From the NCBI GenBank assembly GCA_905181705.1, contig CAJIYP010000001.1, positions 372,001-436,000 of the forward strand: 64,000 nt of DNA, in the 5' to 3' direction. The DNA comes from Cryomorphaceae bacterium BACL29 MAG-121220-bin8. Lineage in GTDB: Bacteria; Bacteroidota; Bacteroidia; Flavobacteriales; Flavobacteriaceae. Below are positions 18,530 through 29,357 of this stretch, one piece after another. The translations under genes were made by a program, and so were the position numbers. The notes beneath the pieces are model-generated. The model had not been told where the DNA came from, did no database searches, and saw nothing but the letters and a program-made list of their open reading frames with translations. The first letter of the stretch is position 1, and every line of letters starts with the position of its first letter.

Positions 18530-19484
18530 GGTTAAAAATTTAGTTAAATATTATCGAGAAGAAACTCCGGTAATCAAGAAACTTAACTTTTCTGTAAAGA
18601 AAGGAGAAATTATATCATTTTTAGGTGAAAGTGGGTCAGGTAAGACTACTTTTTTAAAATGTATTTCAGGACTTGAGAAAATTAATTCTGGGACCATTTC
18701 ATTAAATAATAATATACTTAATAATAGAAATATTTTTATAAAACCTCAAAAAAGAAAAATAGGTTTTGTGTTTCAAGATTATCCTCTTTTTCCTCATTTG
18801 AATTTAAAAGAAAACATACTATTTAATCTCAAACCTAAATATATTAAGAAATTAGATTACATGATTTCTTTGACTGGATTAGAAAATCTATTATTTAGAT
18901 TTCCCCATGAACTTTCCGGAGGAGAGCAACAAAGAGCATGTATAGCAAGGGCACTTATAAGAGAGCCTGATCTACTTTTATTAGACGAGCCATTTAGTAA
19001 TCTTGACTCTAATATAAAATTATCAATGAGAGATGAAATATATAAAATCATTAAAGAAACCAACACTACAACTATTTTGGTAACTCATGACATTAATGAT
19101 TCTTTAAACATCGCTGATAGAATTTTGATTTTTAAAGCTGGCGTTTTACAACAATATGATGATCCAGTTAATATGTACTGTGAACCTGCTAACTGTTATT
19201 GTGCTAAAGTATTAGGTGATTTAAATCAGATTGATTTAGATGGCAAAACATATTATATAAGACCCGAAAATATAAAAATCGTAAAAGATTCAGATAATAA
19301 AGTTACTATTGAAAAATGTTTTTTTCAAGGAAAGGAGTATAAAATAAAAGGAAAATTAAATGGATGTAACTGGCATTTTTTTTCAACTAAGCCTCTTAGA
19401 AAAGGGGATAGTGTTTGTGTTGATTATAAGTCAGTAGATCTAATTTTTTTCGACTCTATATGTGATAATTATTTTGAAGAATAA
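18519..19484 (+). CDS. Ferric iron ABC transporter ATP-binding protein
   Basis: 321 residues. Walker A GESGSGKTT (about residues 36-44), Q-loop VFQDYPLFPHL, signature LSGGEQQRACIARAL, Walker B LLLLDEPFSNLD and switch His in LVTHD are all present. The C-terminal 100 residues look like the regulatory TOBE extension of FbpC/FutC-type ATPases. The ATG overlaps the permease gene by 11 nt, completing a three-gene transporter operon. Confidence 0.92.
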   Translation: MYLEVKNLVKYYREETPVIKKLNFSVKKGEIISFLGESGSGKTTFLKCISGLEKINSGTISLNNNILNNRNIFIKPQKRKIGFVFQDYPLFPHLNLKENILFNLKPKYIKKLDYMISLTGLENLLFRFPHELSGGEQQRACIARALIREPDLLLLDEPFSNLDSNIKLSMRDEIYKIIKETNTTTILVTHDINDSLNIADRILIFKAGVLQQYDDPVNMYCEPANCYCAKVLGDLNQIDLDGKTYYIRPENIKIVKDSDNKVTIEKCFFQGKEYKIKGKLNGCNWHFFSTKPLRKGDSVCVDYKSVDLIFFDSICDNYFEE

Positions 19485-19499
19485 TTTCTTTTAAAAAAA

Positions 19500-19516
19500 T
19501 TTAAATTCATTCTAAA
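19500..19516. promoter_or_regulatory. Degenerate Fur-like site upstream of the Cys-rich protein gene
   Basis: TTTAAATTCATTCTAAA has 14 of 17 positions in common with a TTTAGAATTATTCTAAA consensus built from the other sites. It is centred about 25 nt upstream of a TACTTTTG -7 element (19529-19536), where a repressor would block the -33 region. Confidence 0.4.
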
Positions 19517-19528
19517 CAATCTTTACTA

Positions 19529-19536
19529 TACTTTTG
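19529..19536 (+). promoter_or_regulatory. -7 promoter element of the Cys-rich protein gene
   Basis: TACTTTTG matches TAnnTTTG exactly, 16 nt before the ATG at 19553. With such a short leader, transcription would begin close to the start codon. Confidence 0.45.
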
Positions 19537-19552
19537 ATTTAAAATAGTCATT

Positions 19553-19795
19553 ATGAGTATAAGAACTAACAATACGTGTCTAAATTGTGAAAATTTAGTT
19601 AATAGCCTAATTTGTTCTAAACATCAAACTGAAGTTGATATTTTAAATGTTTGTGATAGCCATTCTTTTAAAGAAGTTTTTTCAAAGGAATCTAACTGTA
19701 CAAACTGTAGTTCATTTCATTTGGCGTCATGCAGTCATCCAAAATCAGCTTCCTTAGGGATGTTGTGTTTTGACTGGCAACCATCTCTAAGCTAA
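19553..19795 (+). CDS. Small Cys-rich (zinc-ribbon-like) protein
   Basis: 80 residues with eight Cys: TCLNCENL, ICSKH, VCDSH, NCTNC, ASCSH and LCFDW. The two CxxC pairs and several Cys-x-x-His patterns suggest one or two zinc (or Fe-S) sites. There is no signal peptide, so it should be cytosolic. I do not recognise a named family. It stands in its own transcription unit after the iron transporter, with a -7 element and a degenerate Fur-like site, so a role in metal response is possible but unproven. Confidence 0.7.
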   Translation: MSIRTNNTCLNCENLVNSLICSKHQTEVDILNVCDSHSFKEVFSKESNCTNCSSFHLASCSHPKSASLGMLCFDWQPSLS

Positions 19796-19835
19796 TTTGA
19801 TATTGCCATAAAATTATTAATAGTGCAAATTTTAG

Positions 19836-21344
<1,509 letters not shown>

Positions 21345-21351
21345 AAAAAAT

Positions 21352-22212
21352 TTGAAATCTAAAAATTCACTTTTTCTTGTAATTATATTATTGATTTTTG
21401 TCAATTGCGAATATTTTTCAACTACTCCCAAACTAGCTATTGCAAGAGTGCAGGATAAATACTTGTTTTTTAACGAAATAAAAGATAAAATTCCAATAAA
21501 TTTATCTAAAGAAGACAGTATTGTTTTAGTTAGAAATAAAATTATTAATTGGGCTAAAAAACATATTTTAAATGAAAAAGCTTTAATCAATTTAAATATT
21601 GAGGAACAAAATAATCTGTTAAACTTAGTTGAATCATACAAAAGTGATTTGTTTTCTCACTCATACCAAGAAAAAATGGTAAAATCCTCTATGGATACTT
21701 TAATTTCAGATTATGATGTAGAAAATTATTACAATTTGAATAAATCAAATTTCAAATTAAATCAAGATTTAGTTAAGGCTAGATTTATGAAAATTAAGAG
21801 TAATAATTATAATATTAAAGATGTTAGGAATAGGTTTAAAAGATTTAATCAAGAAGATGTTGTTTTTCTAGATTCTATTTCATTGCAATTTTCCTCATTT
21901 TCATTTAATGATTCAGTTTGGATAAATAAAGATTTATTTTTTTCTAAACTTCCTGATATTAAAACATATGTTAAAAATAATATTGTAAAAAAAGCTTTAT
22001 TTTATCAATTAGAAGATTCATTAGAATTATATTTGATAAAAATTAATAAATCAATTTTTAGAAATGATGTTTCTCCTTTGGATTACATCAGACCAACACT
22101 AAAGCAAATTCTTTTAAATAAAAAAAAATTAGAATTTGTTCGTAATTTTGAAAAGGATTTAATAGATGATGCAATACAAAATAAAGAGCTTGAAATTTAT
22201 GAAACCAACTAA
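21352..22212 (+). CDS. Lipoprotein, PpiC/SurA-like without clear PPIase core
   Basis: 286 residues starting at TTG 21352, 7 nt after guaB. The signal peptide ends in FVNCEYF, giving a lipidated Cys19. The helical body with ARVQDKYLFFNEIKDKIP resembles the N-terminal SurA/PpiC chaperone domain. VENYYNLNKSNFKLNQDLVKARFMKI matches the linker that normally precedes the parvulin domain, but a parvulin catalytic core is hard to see. It probably assists outer-membrane protein folding together with the next gene, whose start it overlaps. Confidence 0.65.
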   Translation: MKSKNSLFLVIILLIFVNCEYFSTTPKLAIARVQDKYLFFNEIKDKIPINLSKEDSIVLVRNKIINWAKKHILNEKALINLNIEEQNNLLNLVESYKSDLFSHSYQEKMVKSSMDTLISDYDVENYYNLNKSNFKLNQDLVKARFMKIKSNNYNIKDVRNRFKRFNQEDVVFLDSISLQFSSFSFNDSVWINKDLFFSKLPDIKTYVKNNIVKKALFYQLEDSLELYLIKINKSIFRNDVSPLDYIRPTLKQILLNKKKLEFVRNFEKDLIDDAIQNKELEIYETN

Positions 22213-23584
22213 CAAATTTTTATTATCAATTTTTCTTTTTCAATTTATGTTTTTTGGATATTCTCAGTCCGAATCTATCTCCTTAAATGAACAAGACAGA
22301 ATTAAAATTGATGGTGTAGCTGCAGTAGTTGGAGATTATGTTATTTTAGAATCTGATGTTGATAAAACATTAATTGATCTTCAATCTCAAGGAGTTTCTA
22401 CTCAAAATATTGGCAGATGCAGTCTACTAGGAAAATTAATGGAGGATAAGCTTTATGCACATCATGCGGAACAAGATAGTTTAGAAGTAGATAATAATCA
22501 GATATACTCTTATGTTGATAGAACTATTGATTATTTCGTTGACCAATTGGGAAGCTTAGAGAAAGTACTTGATTTTTATAAAAAGAAAGATGAAACATCA
22601 TTTAGAAACGAACTTTTTGAAATTAATAAAATAAATCAATTATCTGAGCAAATGCAGACAAAAATAGTTGATGAAATTGAAATTACGCCTGAAGAAGTTC
22701 GTCAATTTTTTAATTCTATTCCAAAGTATGAAAGACCAGTTTTTGGAGCAGAACTTGAAATCGCTCAAATTGTTGTTAAACCTAAAGTTTCACAAGAAGA
22801 CAATCAAAAAGTAGTAAAAAGATTAGAAAGTATTAAAAATGATATTGTTGTCAACGGTTCATCCTTTGCAACTAAAGCTATTTTATATTCTCAGGATCCT
22901 GGTTCCAGAGCTACTGGAGGCATGATGACTATGAACAGAAATCGTCCTATGATGATTAAAGAATTTAGAGATGCAGCCTACAGACTAAGAGAGGGTGAAA
23001 TTTCTGCACCTTTTAAAACTGAATATGGATGGCATATTGTTAAAGTAGAAAGAATTAGAGGACAAGAGGTTGATGTCAGACATATTTTACTTATTCCAGA
23101 AATTACTAATGATGCACTAAGTGAAGCAAAAAAGAAGATAGATATAATAAGAAAAAGAATAGTTGATAAGGATTTAACTTTTGAAGAGGCGGCAAAAGCT
23201 TCTTCAGATGAAGAAGAAACTAAAAACAATGGAGGAGTTTTAATAAATCCAACAACTGGAGATACAAGATTTGAACTTACTAAAATGGACCCAGTTTTAT
23301 ACGGACAAGCTCAAAAGCTTAAAGACAATGAAATATCTTTCCCATTACTTGAAGAAGATAACAGAGGAATAAAAAAGTATAAAATAATTAAAGTAAGTAA
23401 TAGATTTGACGAACATATTGCCGAATATTCTCAAGATTACATAAAAATTAAGGAATTAGCTTTAAAAGAAAAGCAATTAAGTATGATTAAAAGTTGGATG
23501 GTTGAGAAAATAGATGAAACGTATGTTAATATAAATCAAGATAACAAGGATTGTAACTTTACTAACAAATGGGTAAAAAATTAA
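22199..23584 (+). CDS. surA: SurA-like periplasmic peptidyl-prolyl isomerase
   Basis: 461 residues from ATG 22199, chosen because it begins the signal peptide (MKPTNKFLLSIFLFQFMFFG). DGVAAVVGDYVILESDVDKTL starts the SurA N-domain. Two parvulin domains follow: one with LEIAQIVVKPKVS and ending TEYGWHIVKVERI, the second with VDVRHILLIPEI and a less conserved end. It acts in the periplasm on outer-membrane beta-barrel proteins such as the TonB receptors here. It overlaps both the preceding lipoprotein gene and ccsBA. Confidence 0.9.
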   Translation: MKPTNKFLLSIFLFQFMFFGYSQSESISLNEQDRIKIDGVAAVVGDYVILESDVDKTLIDLQSQGVSTQNIGRCSLLGKLMEDKLYAHHAEQDSLEVDNNQIYSYVDRTIDYFVDQLGSLEKVLDFYKKKDETSFRNELFEINKINQLSEQMQTKIVDEIEITPEEVRQFFNSIPKYERPVFGAELEIAQIVVKPKVSQEDNQKVVKRLESIKNDIVVNGSSFATKAILYSQDPGSRATGGMMTMNRNRPMMIKEFRDAAYRLREGEISAPFKTEYGWHIVKVERIRGQEVDVRHILLIPEITNDALSEAKKKIDIIRKRIVDKDLTFEEAAKASSDEEETKNNGGVLINPTTGDTRFELTKMDPVLYGQAQKLKDNEISFPLLEEDNRGIKKYKIIKVSNRFDEHIAEYSQDYIKIKELALKEKQLSMIKSWMVEKIDETYVNINQDNKDCNFTNKWVKN

Positions 23585-26500
23585 TTTCTTTTTTAATTTC
23601 CACAAGATTTACTGCAATTTTATTTATTTTATTTCCTCTTTCAATGGGAATAGGAACTTTTATTGAAAGTTACTACAATACAACAACTGCAAAAATTCTT
23701 GTTTATAACGCTTGGTGGTTTGAGTTAATGATGGTTTTTTTCGTTATTAATTTTACATTAAACATTAAAAGGTACAATTTATTAACTTTTAATAAATGGC
23801 CCGTTTTAATGTTACATTTTTCTTGGATTCTTATTATTCTTGGCGCAGGTGTAACCAGATATATTGGCTTTGAAGGTGTAATGCCCATTAGAGAAGACGC
23901 AAGTTCAAATACTTTTTTATCTGAAAAAACTTATTTAACAGTCAATATTGATGGAGAAATTGATGGTGAAGTAAAAAGAAGATTATTGGAGGGGGATTTG
24001 TTACTTTCTGAGAGTACCAACAACTACTTTAAGTGGAAAAATAATGTTAACAATCAGAGTTTTTCTATAGAGTATGTCAATTTTTTGGAAAATGCAAAAG
24101 AAGGCCTAGTAGATGATGTCAACGGTCAAGATTATTTAAAAATTGTTGAGGCTAGTAACGGCAGTAGACACGATCATTATTTAGAATCTGGAAAAGTTAC
24201 AAGTATACATAATATTTTATTTGCATTAAATAAGGACACAAAAGGAGCAATAAATATTAATTTTAAGAAAGGGAAACTATTTATTAATAGTCCATTTGAT
24301 GGGGATTATATGAGAATGGCTGATCAGTTTAAAGGGGACTTAATTAGTAATGTTAATCAACCACTGATGTTAAGGTCTCTATACAATGCTGCAGGTTTAC
24401 AATTTGTTTTTCCAGAGAGTATTATAAAAGGAAAATTTGAAATTGTAAAATCTAATGAGGATGGAGTTCAACAAGATGGTCTATTTGTTAAAATTTCATC
24501 AAATGGGGATTCTGAAATTATTGGACTACTTGGCGCCAAAGGTGTCGTAAATCCAACTAAAAAAACAAGAGTCGGGAATTTAGATTTTTCATTGAGATAC
24601 GGTTCTTTGGAGAAAACTTTACCTTTTGAAATAAAACTTAATGATTTTATTGCAGCAAAATATCCAGGCACTGAGAAGAGTTACAGTAGTTTTAAGAGTA
24701 AAGTAACAGTTCTTGATGACACAAACTTTGATTATGATATTTATATGAATCATATTTTGAACCATAAAGGATATCGTTTTTTTCAAGCCTCTTTTGATCC
24801 GGATGAAAAAGGTACTGTACTGTCTGTAAATCATGATTCTTTGGGTACTTTAATGACCTATATTGGATACTTTCTTTTATACATTGGTTTATTAGGAATT
24901 ATGTTCTTTGGTAAGACGCGATTCAAAGATTTAGCAAATAAATTAGAAAAGGTCAAGTTGAAAAAAGAGTCTATGCTTATTTTTATGCTTCTTTTTTCTA
25001 GCGTTTTTTATGCCCAAGAGGATCATCAACATAACCAAACTAAATTAAATCAAGTAGATTCATCAATAATTAATTCCCCTGTAAGTATTGAGCATGCTGC
25101 TGAATTTGGAAGTTTAGTAATTCAAGATTCAGGTGGACGTATGAAACCTCTAAATACTTTTGCTTCTGAGCTTCTCAGAAAAGTAAGTAAATCTGATACC
25201 TATAAAAGCTTAGATGCTAACCAAGTATTAATTTCTATTACAAAAAATCCTATAGCATGGTACAACGTTCCTATTATTTATTTAAAAAGAGGGAATGATA
25301 GTATAAGGAGCATAGCTGGAAGGAATAAAAATGATAAGTATGCTTCTTTTGTAGATTTTTTTGATGATAGCGGAAGTTACAAGATTTCATCTCAATTGGA
25401 AGGTGCTTACAAAGCTTCATTACCCAACCAATTTCAAAAAGATTTTATTGAGTTAGATAGAAGAGTTAATTTACTTTTCTCTGCTTTTGAAGGTAATATT
25501 TTAAGAATTTTCCCAATACCGAATGATATAAATAATAAGTGGGTTTCTTTTTCTGACGTAAAGCCAAAAGACTTTAAGGGTATAGATTCTTTATATGTAA
25601 AAAATGTGCTTCCTCTTTACATTGGTGCTTTAGAAAATGATATTCAATCAGGGGATTATGAGAATTCAAAAAAACTTTTAGAAAGTATTAGGGGATTTCA
25701 AACTAAATATGGATCAGCTATTCTCCCTTCTGAAGATAAAATTAAAGCAGAAATTTTATATAATAAATATGATATTTTCAAAAAGCTTTATAGTTGGTAT
25801 ATGTATGTAGGAACTCTAATGTTTGGATTTCTTATTTTTCAAATATTTTATGAAAATAAATATGCTAAATTTTTAGTGTCAATTTCAAAATATTCTATTG
25901 TTATTTTGTTTATTCTTCATACGTTGGGATTAATAGCTAGATCATATGTTTCAGGTCATGCTCCTTGGAGTGATGCTTATGAATCTATGATTTATGTGGC
26001 GTGGGCAACTGTCGGAATGGGACTTGCATTCGGAAGAAAATCTAACTTAACTATTGCTGCAACCTCATTTGTAGCTTCTATGATTTTAATGATAGCTCAT
26101 TGGAACTGGATGGACCCTGAAATAGCTAATCTGGTTCCAGTATTAGACAGTTACTGGTTAATGATTCATGTTTCTGTTATTGTGGGAAGTTATGGTCCTT
26201 TCGCTTTAAGTATGATTCTTGGGATTGTTTCACTATTTTTAATACTAATAACAAATAAGAATAATAAAAAGAAGATTAATTTAAATCTTCAAGAACTAAC
26301 TATAGTCAATGAACTTTCTCTTACTGTTGGTTTAATCATGCTTACAATAGGAAATTTCTTAGGAGGTCAATGGGCAAATGAAAGTTGGGGAAGATACTGG
26401 GGATGGGATCCAAAAGAAACATGGGCTTTAATAAGCATTATGGTTTATGCTTTTGTATTACACATGAGATTAATTCCTGGACTGAAAGGTAAATGGATTT

Positions 26501-26694
26501 TTAACTTAATGTCTGTTTTGGCTTTTGGATCTATCATGATGACTTATTTTGGAGTTAATTTCTATTTAACCGGATTACATTCATATGCAAGTGGAGATAA
26601 GGTTATTACGCCTGATTTTGTTTACTATTCGTTATTCTTTGTTCTTCTTTTAGGTTTATTTTCATATTTTAAATACAAGAGACATTTTCGATAA
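23569..26694 (+). CDS. ccsBA: Cytochrome c biogenesis protein, fused ResB-CcsA (CcsBA)
   Basis: 1041 residues, a System II heme-lyase fusion. The N-terminal part carries ResB-like membrane segments (STRFTAILFILFPLSMGIGTF; VLMLHFSWILIILGAGVTRY) and a large periplasmic domain with the typical SFEIKLNDFIAAKYPGT-type block (here LPFEIKLNDF). The C-terminal CcsA part has SGHAPWSDAYESMIYVAW and the tryptophan-rich WGRYWGWDPKETWALI heme-handling motif plus conserved His residues. It delivers heme to apocytochromes c. The gene overlaps surA by 16 nt and a 65-aa membrane protein by 1 nt. Confidence 0.93.
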   Translation: MGKKLISFLISTRFTAILFILFPLSMGIGTFIESYYNTTTAKILVYNAWWFELMMVFFVINFTLNIKRYNLLTFNKWPVLMLHFSWILIILGAGVTRYIGFEGVMPIREDASSNTFLSEKTYLTVNIDGEIDGEVKRRLLEGDLLLSESTNNYFKWKNNVNNQSFSIEYVNFLENAKEGLVDDVNGQDYLKIVEASNGSRHDHYLESGKVTSIHNILFALNKDTKGAININFKKGKLFINSPFDGDYMRMADQFKGDLISNVNQPLMLRSLYNAAGLQFVFPESIIKGKFEIVKSNEDGVQQDGLFVKISSNGDSEIIGLLGAKGVVNPTKKTRVGNLDFSLRYGSLEKTLPFEIKLNDFIAAKYPGTEKSYSSFKSKVTVLDDTNFDYDIYMNHILNHKGYRFFQASFDPDEKGTVLSVNHDSLGTLMTYIGYFLLYIGLLGIMFFGKTRFKDLANKLEKVKLKKESMLIFMLLFSSVFYAQEDHQHNQTKLNQVDSSIINSPVSIEHAAEFGSLVIQDSGGRMKPLNTFASELLRKVSKSDTYKSLDANQVLISITKNPIAWYNVPIIYLKRGNDSIRSIAGRNKNDKYASFVDFFDDSGSYKISSQLEGAYKASLPNQFQKDFIELDRRVNLLFSAFEGNILRIFPIPNDINNKWVSFSDVKPKDFKGIDSLYVKNVLPLYIGALENDIQSGDYENSKKLLESIRGFQTKYGSAILPSEDKIKAEILYNKYDIFKKLYSWYMYVGTLMFGFLIFQIFYENKYAKFLVSISKYSIVILFILHTLGLIARSYVSGHAPWSDAYESMIYVAWATVGMGLAFGRKSNLTIAATSFVASMILMIAHWNWMDPEIANLVPVLDSYWLMIHVSVIVGSYGPFALSMILGIVSLFLILITNKNNKKKINLNLQELTIVNELSLTVGLIMLTIGNFLGGQWANESWGRYWGWDPKETWALISIMVYAFVLHMRLIPGLKGKWIFNLMSVLAFGSIMMTYFGVNFYLTGLHSYASGDKVITPDFVYYSLFFVLLLGLFSYFKYKRHFR

Positions 26695-26891
26695 TGAGTT
26701 TTATTAAGTTCAATAAATGGTTTTTATTTTCTGTCACTGGAATTTTATCTTTAAGTTCTGGATTGTGTATTTTTGGAGAAGTATTAAACTTGAAAAATAA
26801 TGGAGAGGCATGGTTTTTGTTTGGAACATTATCTTTGATATTAATTAATGCAGGAGTTTGTCTAATGATTGGAGCTAATTATAAGAAATAG
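26694..26891 (+). CDS. Small (65 aa) membrane protein after ccsBA
   Basis: Two hydrophobic helices (WFLFSVTGILSLSSGLCIFGEVL and AWFLFGTLSLILINAGVCLMIGA, with an EVLNLKNNGE turn). The ATG overlaps the ccsBA stop (TAATG), implying translational coupling and perhaps a structural role beside CcsBA. No named family is recognised. Confidence 0.7.
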   Translation: MSFIKFNKWFLFSVTGILSLSSGLCIFGEVLNLKNNGEAWFLFGTLSLILINAGVCLMIGANYKK

Positions 26892-26910
26892 ATGTTGAAA
26901 TTTTTTTTAT

Positions 26911-27552
26911 TTGACGATTTTTAAGAACAGAATTAAGTGCCTAATTATATTTGTATTCTTTTTTTGTTTTTCTTTTCAATCTTTTTCACAAGTCGAAAAT
27001 TCTAAAAGAAAAATAGAGCTTTTACCTCCAACATCATCAGCACTTAAAAAATTAAATATCAATCCTAAGAATCCTAATTATTTTTCAATTAAAAAATCTG
27101 AATCTAAAAGTCAAAAAAACAAATCGGTATTTAAATCTGAGACCTTTCTTGATCCAGGTGATATTTATATGAAGAATATTCAAAAAGAAAAACAAAAGCA
27201 GAATTCTAATAACTACAGTAAAGGAGCTTACTTAGGTGATGTAATGACAAAAGCTAAATATGTTAATGTGCTTTGTAGAGATTTTGAATATGTGGATGGA
27301 GACCGTGTACGTATTTTGGTTAATGATTCTATCATTATAAATAATTTGATGTTAGATTCTACTTTTTCTGGTTTTAAGCTTCCTTTGTCTGTTGGTTTTA
27401 ATAAAATTGATTTTACCGCTCTAAATCAAGGTTCCTCTGGGCCTAACACTGCAGAACTAAGGGTGTTTGATGATAATGACTCAATGATATCTTCAAATCA
27501 GTGGAATCTGTCTACTGGTGCTACCGCTACTTTTATTGTAGTCAAACAATAA
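26911..27552 (+). CDS. Secreted protein of unknown function
   Basis: 213 residues starting at TTG 26911, 19 nt after the small membrane protein. A signal peptide (CLIIFVFFFCFSFQSFSQ) is followed by a Lys/Ser/Asn-rich linker to about residue 95. A compact beta domain follows with YVNVLCRDFEYVDGDRVRIL, NDSIIINNLMLDSTFSGF and TAELRVFDDNDSMISSNQW. The DRVRILVND...GFNKIDFTALNQG pattern resembles small beta-sandwich domains of Bacteroidetes secreted proteins. No function is assigned. Confidence 0.65.
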   Translation: MTIFKNRIKCLIIFVFFFCFSFQSFSQVENSKRKIELLPPTSSALKKLNINPKNPNYFSIKKSESKSQKNKSVFKSETFLDPGDIYMKNIQKEKQKQNSNNYSKGAYLGDVMTKAKYVNVLCRDFEYVDGDRVRILVNDSIIINNLMLDSTFSGFKLPLSVGFNKIDFTALNQGSSGPNTAELRVFDDNDSMISSNQWNLSTGATATFIVVKQ

Positions 27553-27634
27553 TTATTACACTTTAATAAACATGCTTAAAAGTATGTTATTGTTATTTTT
27601 TATTATATTGCGGCTCATTTAAAAAAATTCATTT

Positions 27635-28558
27635 ATGAAAAAAATTACTTTTATTTTAATTACGCTTATTACTTTTTCTGTTAGTGCACAGAAAAAAAAG
27701 AAAAATGGGACTATCTATATAGAACATCCTGGAATTGATTTAGTTGAATCATTTACAAATGCATGGACAAATGGTGAAATTGAAAAAGCCGCTTCAATGC
27801 TTTCAGATGATTTTAGAATAACAAATGGAAATAACTTAAATAAGGATGCTAAAGGATCTACTAAAGAACAAATGGTAGGTAACATGACTTGGTGGGTTAA
27901 CAACATGGATTATTTAAAATTAAATAGAGAAGAGGGTGCTTATCCAGACGCTATTGAATACAAAGATTCTGGAGTATGGGTTCAAACTTGGGACCATCTT
28001 TACGGAGTTAATAAAGAAACAGGTGCTAAAGTAGACATGCCTGTTCACAGGTTATATAGATTAAATAAAGATGCTTCAAATATTATTGCTATTATTGAGT
28101 ATAATAATCAAAATTCATTCAGAAATGTTCGTGACTCTTATGATGAAAGAAAAAATGGTATTATTTACATTAATCATGAAAATATAAATTCTTTAAGAAA
28201 AGCTATGTATTCTTTTGCAAATGGTGATGCGGAAAAGGCATATAGTTTCTTTCACGATAATGCAGTTTTTATTGACATAAATGAAACTAAAAACATGAGT
28301 AAAGAAGAAATAATTGCTAGAGATCAAAAGATATTTTCAGATTGGACCCTTACTGGACTAGATGAATCTGGATATCCTGATTATTTAGAATATGATTGGC
28401 GAGATAGTAAAGTTGTTCAATCATGGTGGAATTTTAGAATGACTAGAAATTCAGATGGTAAAAAAGTCGTTCTTCCTGTTTTCTTTTTAGATGACTTTGA
28501 TGATGAAGGAAAAATTATAAAAAGAAATGCGTATTGGAACGGATCGCTACTGAAATAA
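27635..28558 (+). CDS. Secreted protein with two SnoaL/NTF2-like domains
   Basis: 307 residues. A signal peptide ending SVSAQ is followed by KKKKNG and two cone-shaped NTF2-like repeats. Repeat one runs from IDLVESFTNAWTNGEIEKAA (about residues 34-53), repeat two from NINSLRKAMYSFANGDAEKAY. Each repeat continues with a yPDxxEY...VVQSWW/VWVQTWD block. The internal similarity shows a tandem duplication. Members bind or turn over small hydrophobic ligands, but many are non-enzymatic; no substrate can be named. A strong terminator follows. Confidence 0.78.
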   Translation: MKKITFILITLITFSVSAQKKKKNGTIYIEHPGIDLVESFTNAWTNGEIEKAASMLSDDFRITNGNNLNKDAKGSTKEQMVGNMTWWVNNMDYLKLNREEGAYPDAIEYKDSGVWVQTWDHLYGVNKETGAKVDMPVHRLYRLNKDASNIIAIIEYNNQNSFRNVRDSYDERKNGIIYINHENINSLRKAMYSFANGDAEKAYSFFHDNAVFIDINETKNMSKEEIIARDQKIFSDWTLTGLDESGYPDYLEYDWRDSKVVQSWWNFRMTRNSDGKKVVLPVFFLDDFDDEGKIIKRNAYWNGSLLK

Positions 28559-28596
28559 AATTAAATAATTTCAAATAGTAAAATTACAACTATTAG

Positions 28597-28626
28597 AAAA
28601 AGCCTCGATTTGTCGGGGCTTTTTTT
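28597..28626. terminator. Bidirectional terminator between convergent genes
   Basis: AAAAAGCCTCGA (28597-28608) pairs with TCGGGGCTTTTT (28613-28624) around TTTG, with a T run on the + side and an A run (T on the minus strand) on the other. It separates the NTF2-like gene from the convergent phosphatase gene 10 nt later. Confidence 0.88.
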
Positions 28627-28635
28627 AGTTCAATA

Positions 28636-29349
28636 TCAAACAAAAGTTATCATGTTTTTATCTAAATGTGGAATCTCATTAAATGACAAAAGATTGAATT
28701 TTTCCTTGTTGTGATAAAATGAAGTAAAAGAGGTGTTTTTTATTGAAAAATTTAAATCTGCAATTTTCATTTCGTCACTTATTTTTAAAGATTCAGCTGT
28801 TATTGAACTGATTGTCCCTCCAGAACTAAACACTCCAACATTTTGATTTTTTTTAGTATTTTCTAAAATAACATTTAATGCACTTCTTACATTTTTTCTA
28901 AAGTCTCTCCATGGAATTATTCCTTCTACTATAATTTTATTTTCAACCCACAAATTCAAAAAATATTTAAATCCTAACATCAATTTTTCATTTTTATTTT
29001 CAGGGCTTAATTCAATTTCTTTCCATAAACTTTTAATAAAAGGATCTGATTTGATCATTTTAGGTATTTCAGATTTCATAGCCTCAGTGGCTTGATGTTC
29101 ATTTAATCCCTCTAGCACTATTGGTTCTGGAATAGGTAAATTATTTTTATTATACTCTTTTGAAATAATTTCAAAAGTATGTTGTTGTCTTCTTAAACTA
29201 CCAACATATATTTTATCAAATTTATATTTTTTACTTACTAAGTATTTTCCTAATTCATGAGCCTGTAATTCTCCTTTATTGGACAATACATCGTAATTGT
29301 CACTTCCTAAGGAAGCTTGCGCATGTCTAAAAATATATATTTTACTCAT
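28636..29349 (-). CDS. Histidine phosphatase (phosphoglycerate mutase) family protein
   Basis: 237 residues. IYIFRHAQAS at residues 4-13 carries the catalytic RH (RHA rather than the usual RHG), and VGVFSSGGTISSI holds the second-half catalytic region, with Ser in place of the common His before GG. This change leaves the second catalytic His uncertain. It is the last gene of an operon SDR-ACAD-APH-phosphatase, 8 nt after the kinase-like gene. By context it may remove phosphate from an intermediate; by sequence alone it is a generic phosphatase. Confidence 0.78.
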   Translation of the reverse strand: MSKIYIFRHAQASLGSDNYDVLSNKGELQAHELGKYLVSKKYKFDKIYVGSLRRQQHTFEIISKEYNKNNLPIPEPIVLEGLNEHQATEAMKSEIPKMIKSDPFIKSLWKEIELSPENKNEKLMLGFKYFLNLWVENKIIVEGIIPWRDFRKNVRSALNVILENTKKNQNVGVFSSGGTISSITAESLKISDEMKIADLNFSIKNTSFTSFYHNKEKFNLLSFNEIPHLDKNMITFV

Positions 29350-29357
29350 TTTTGATT

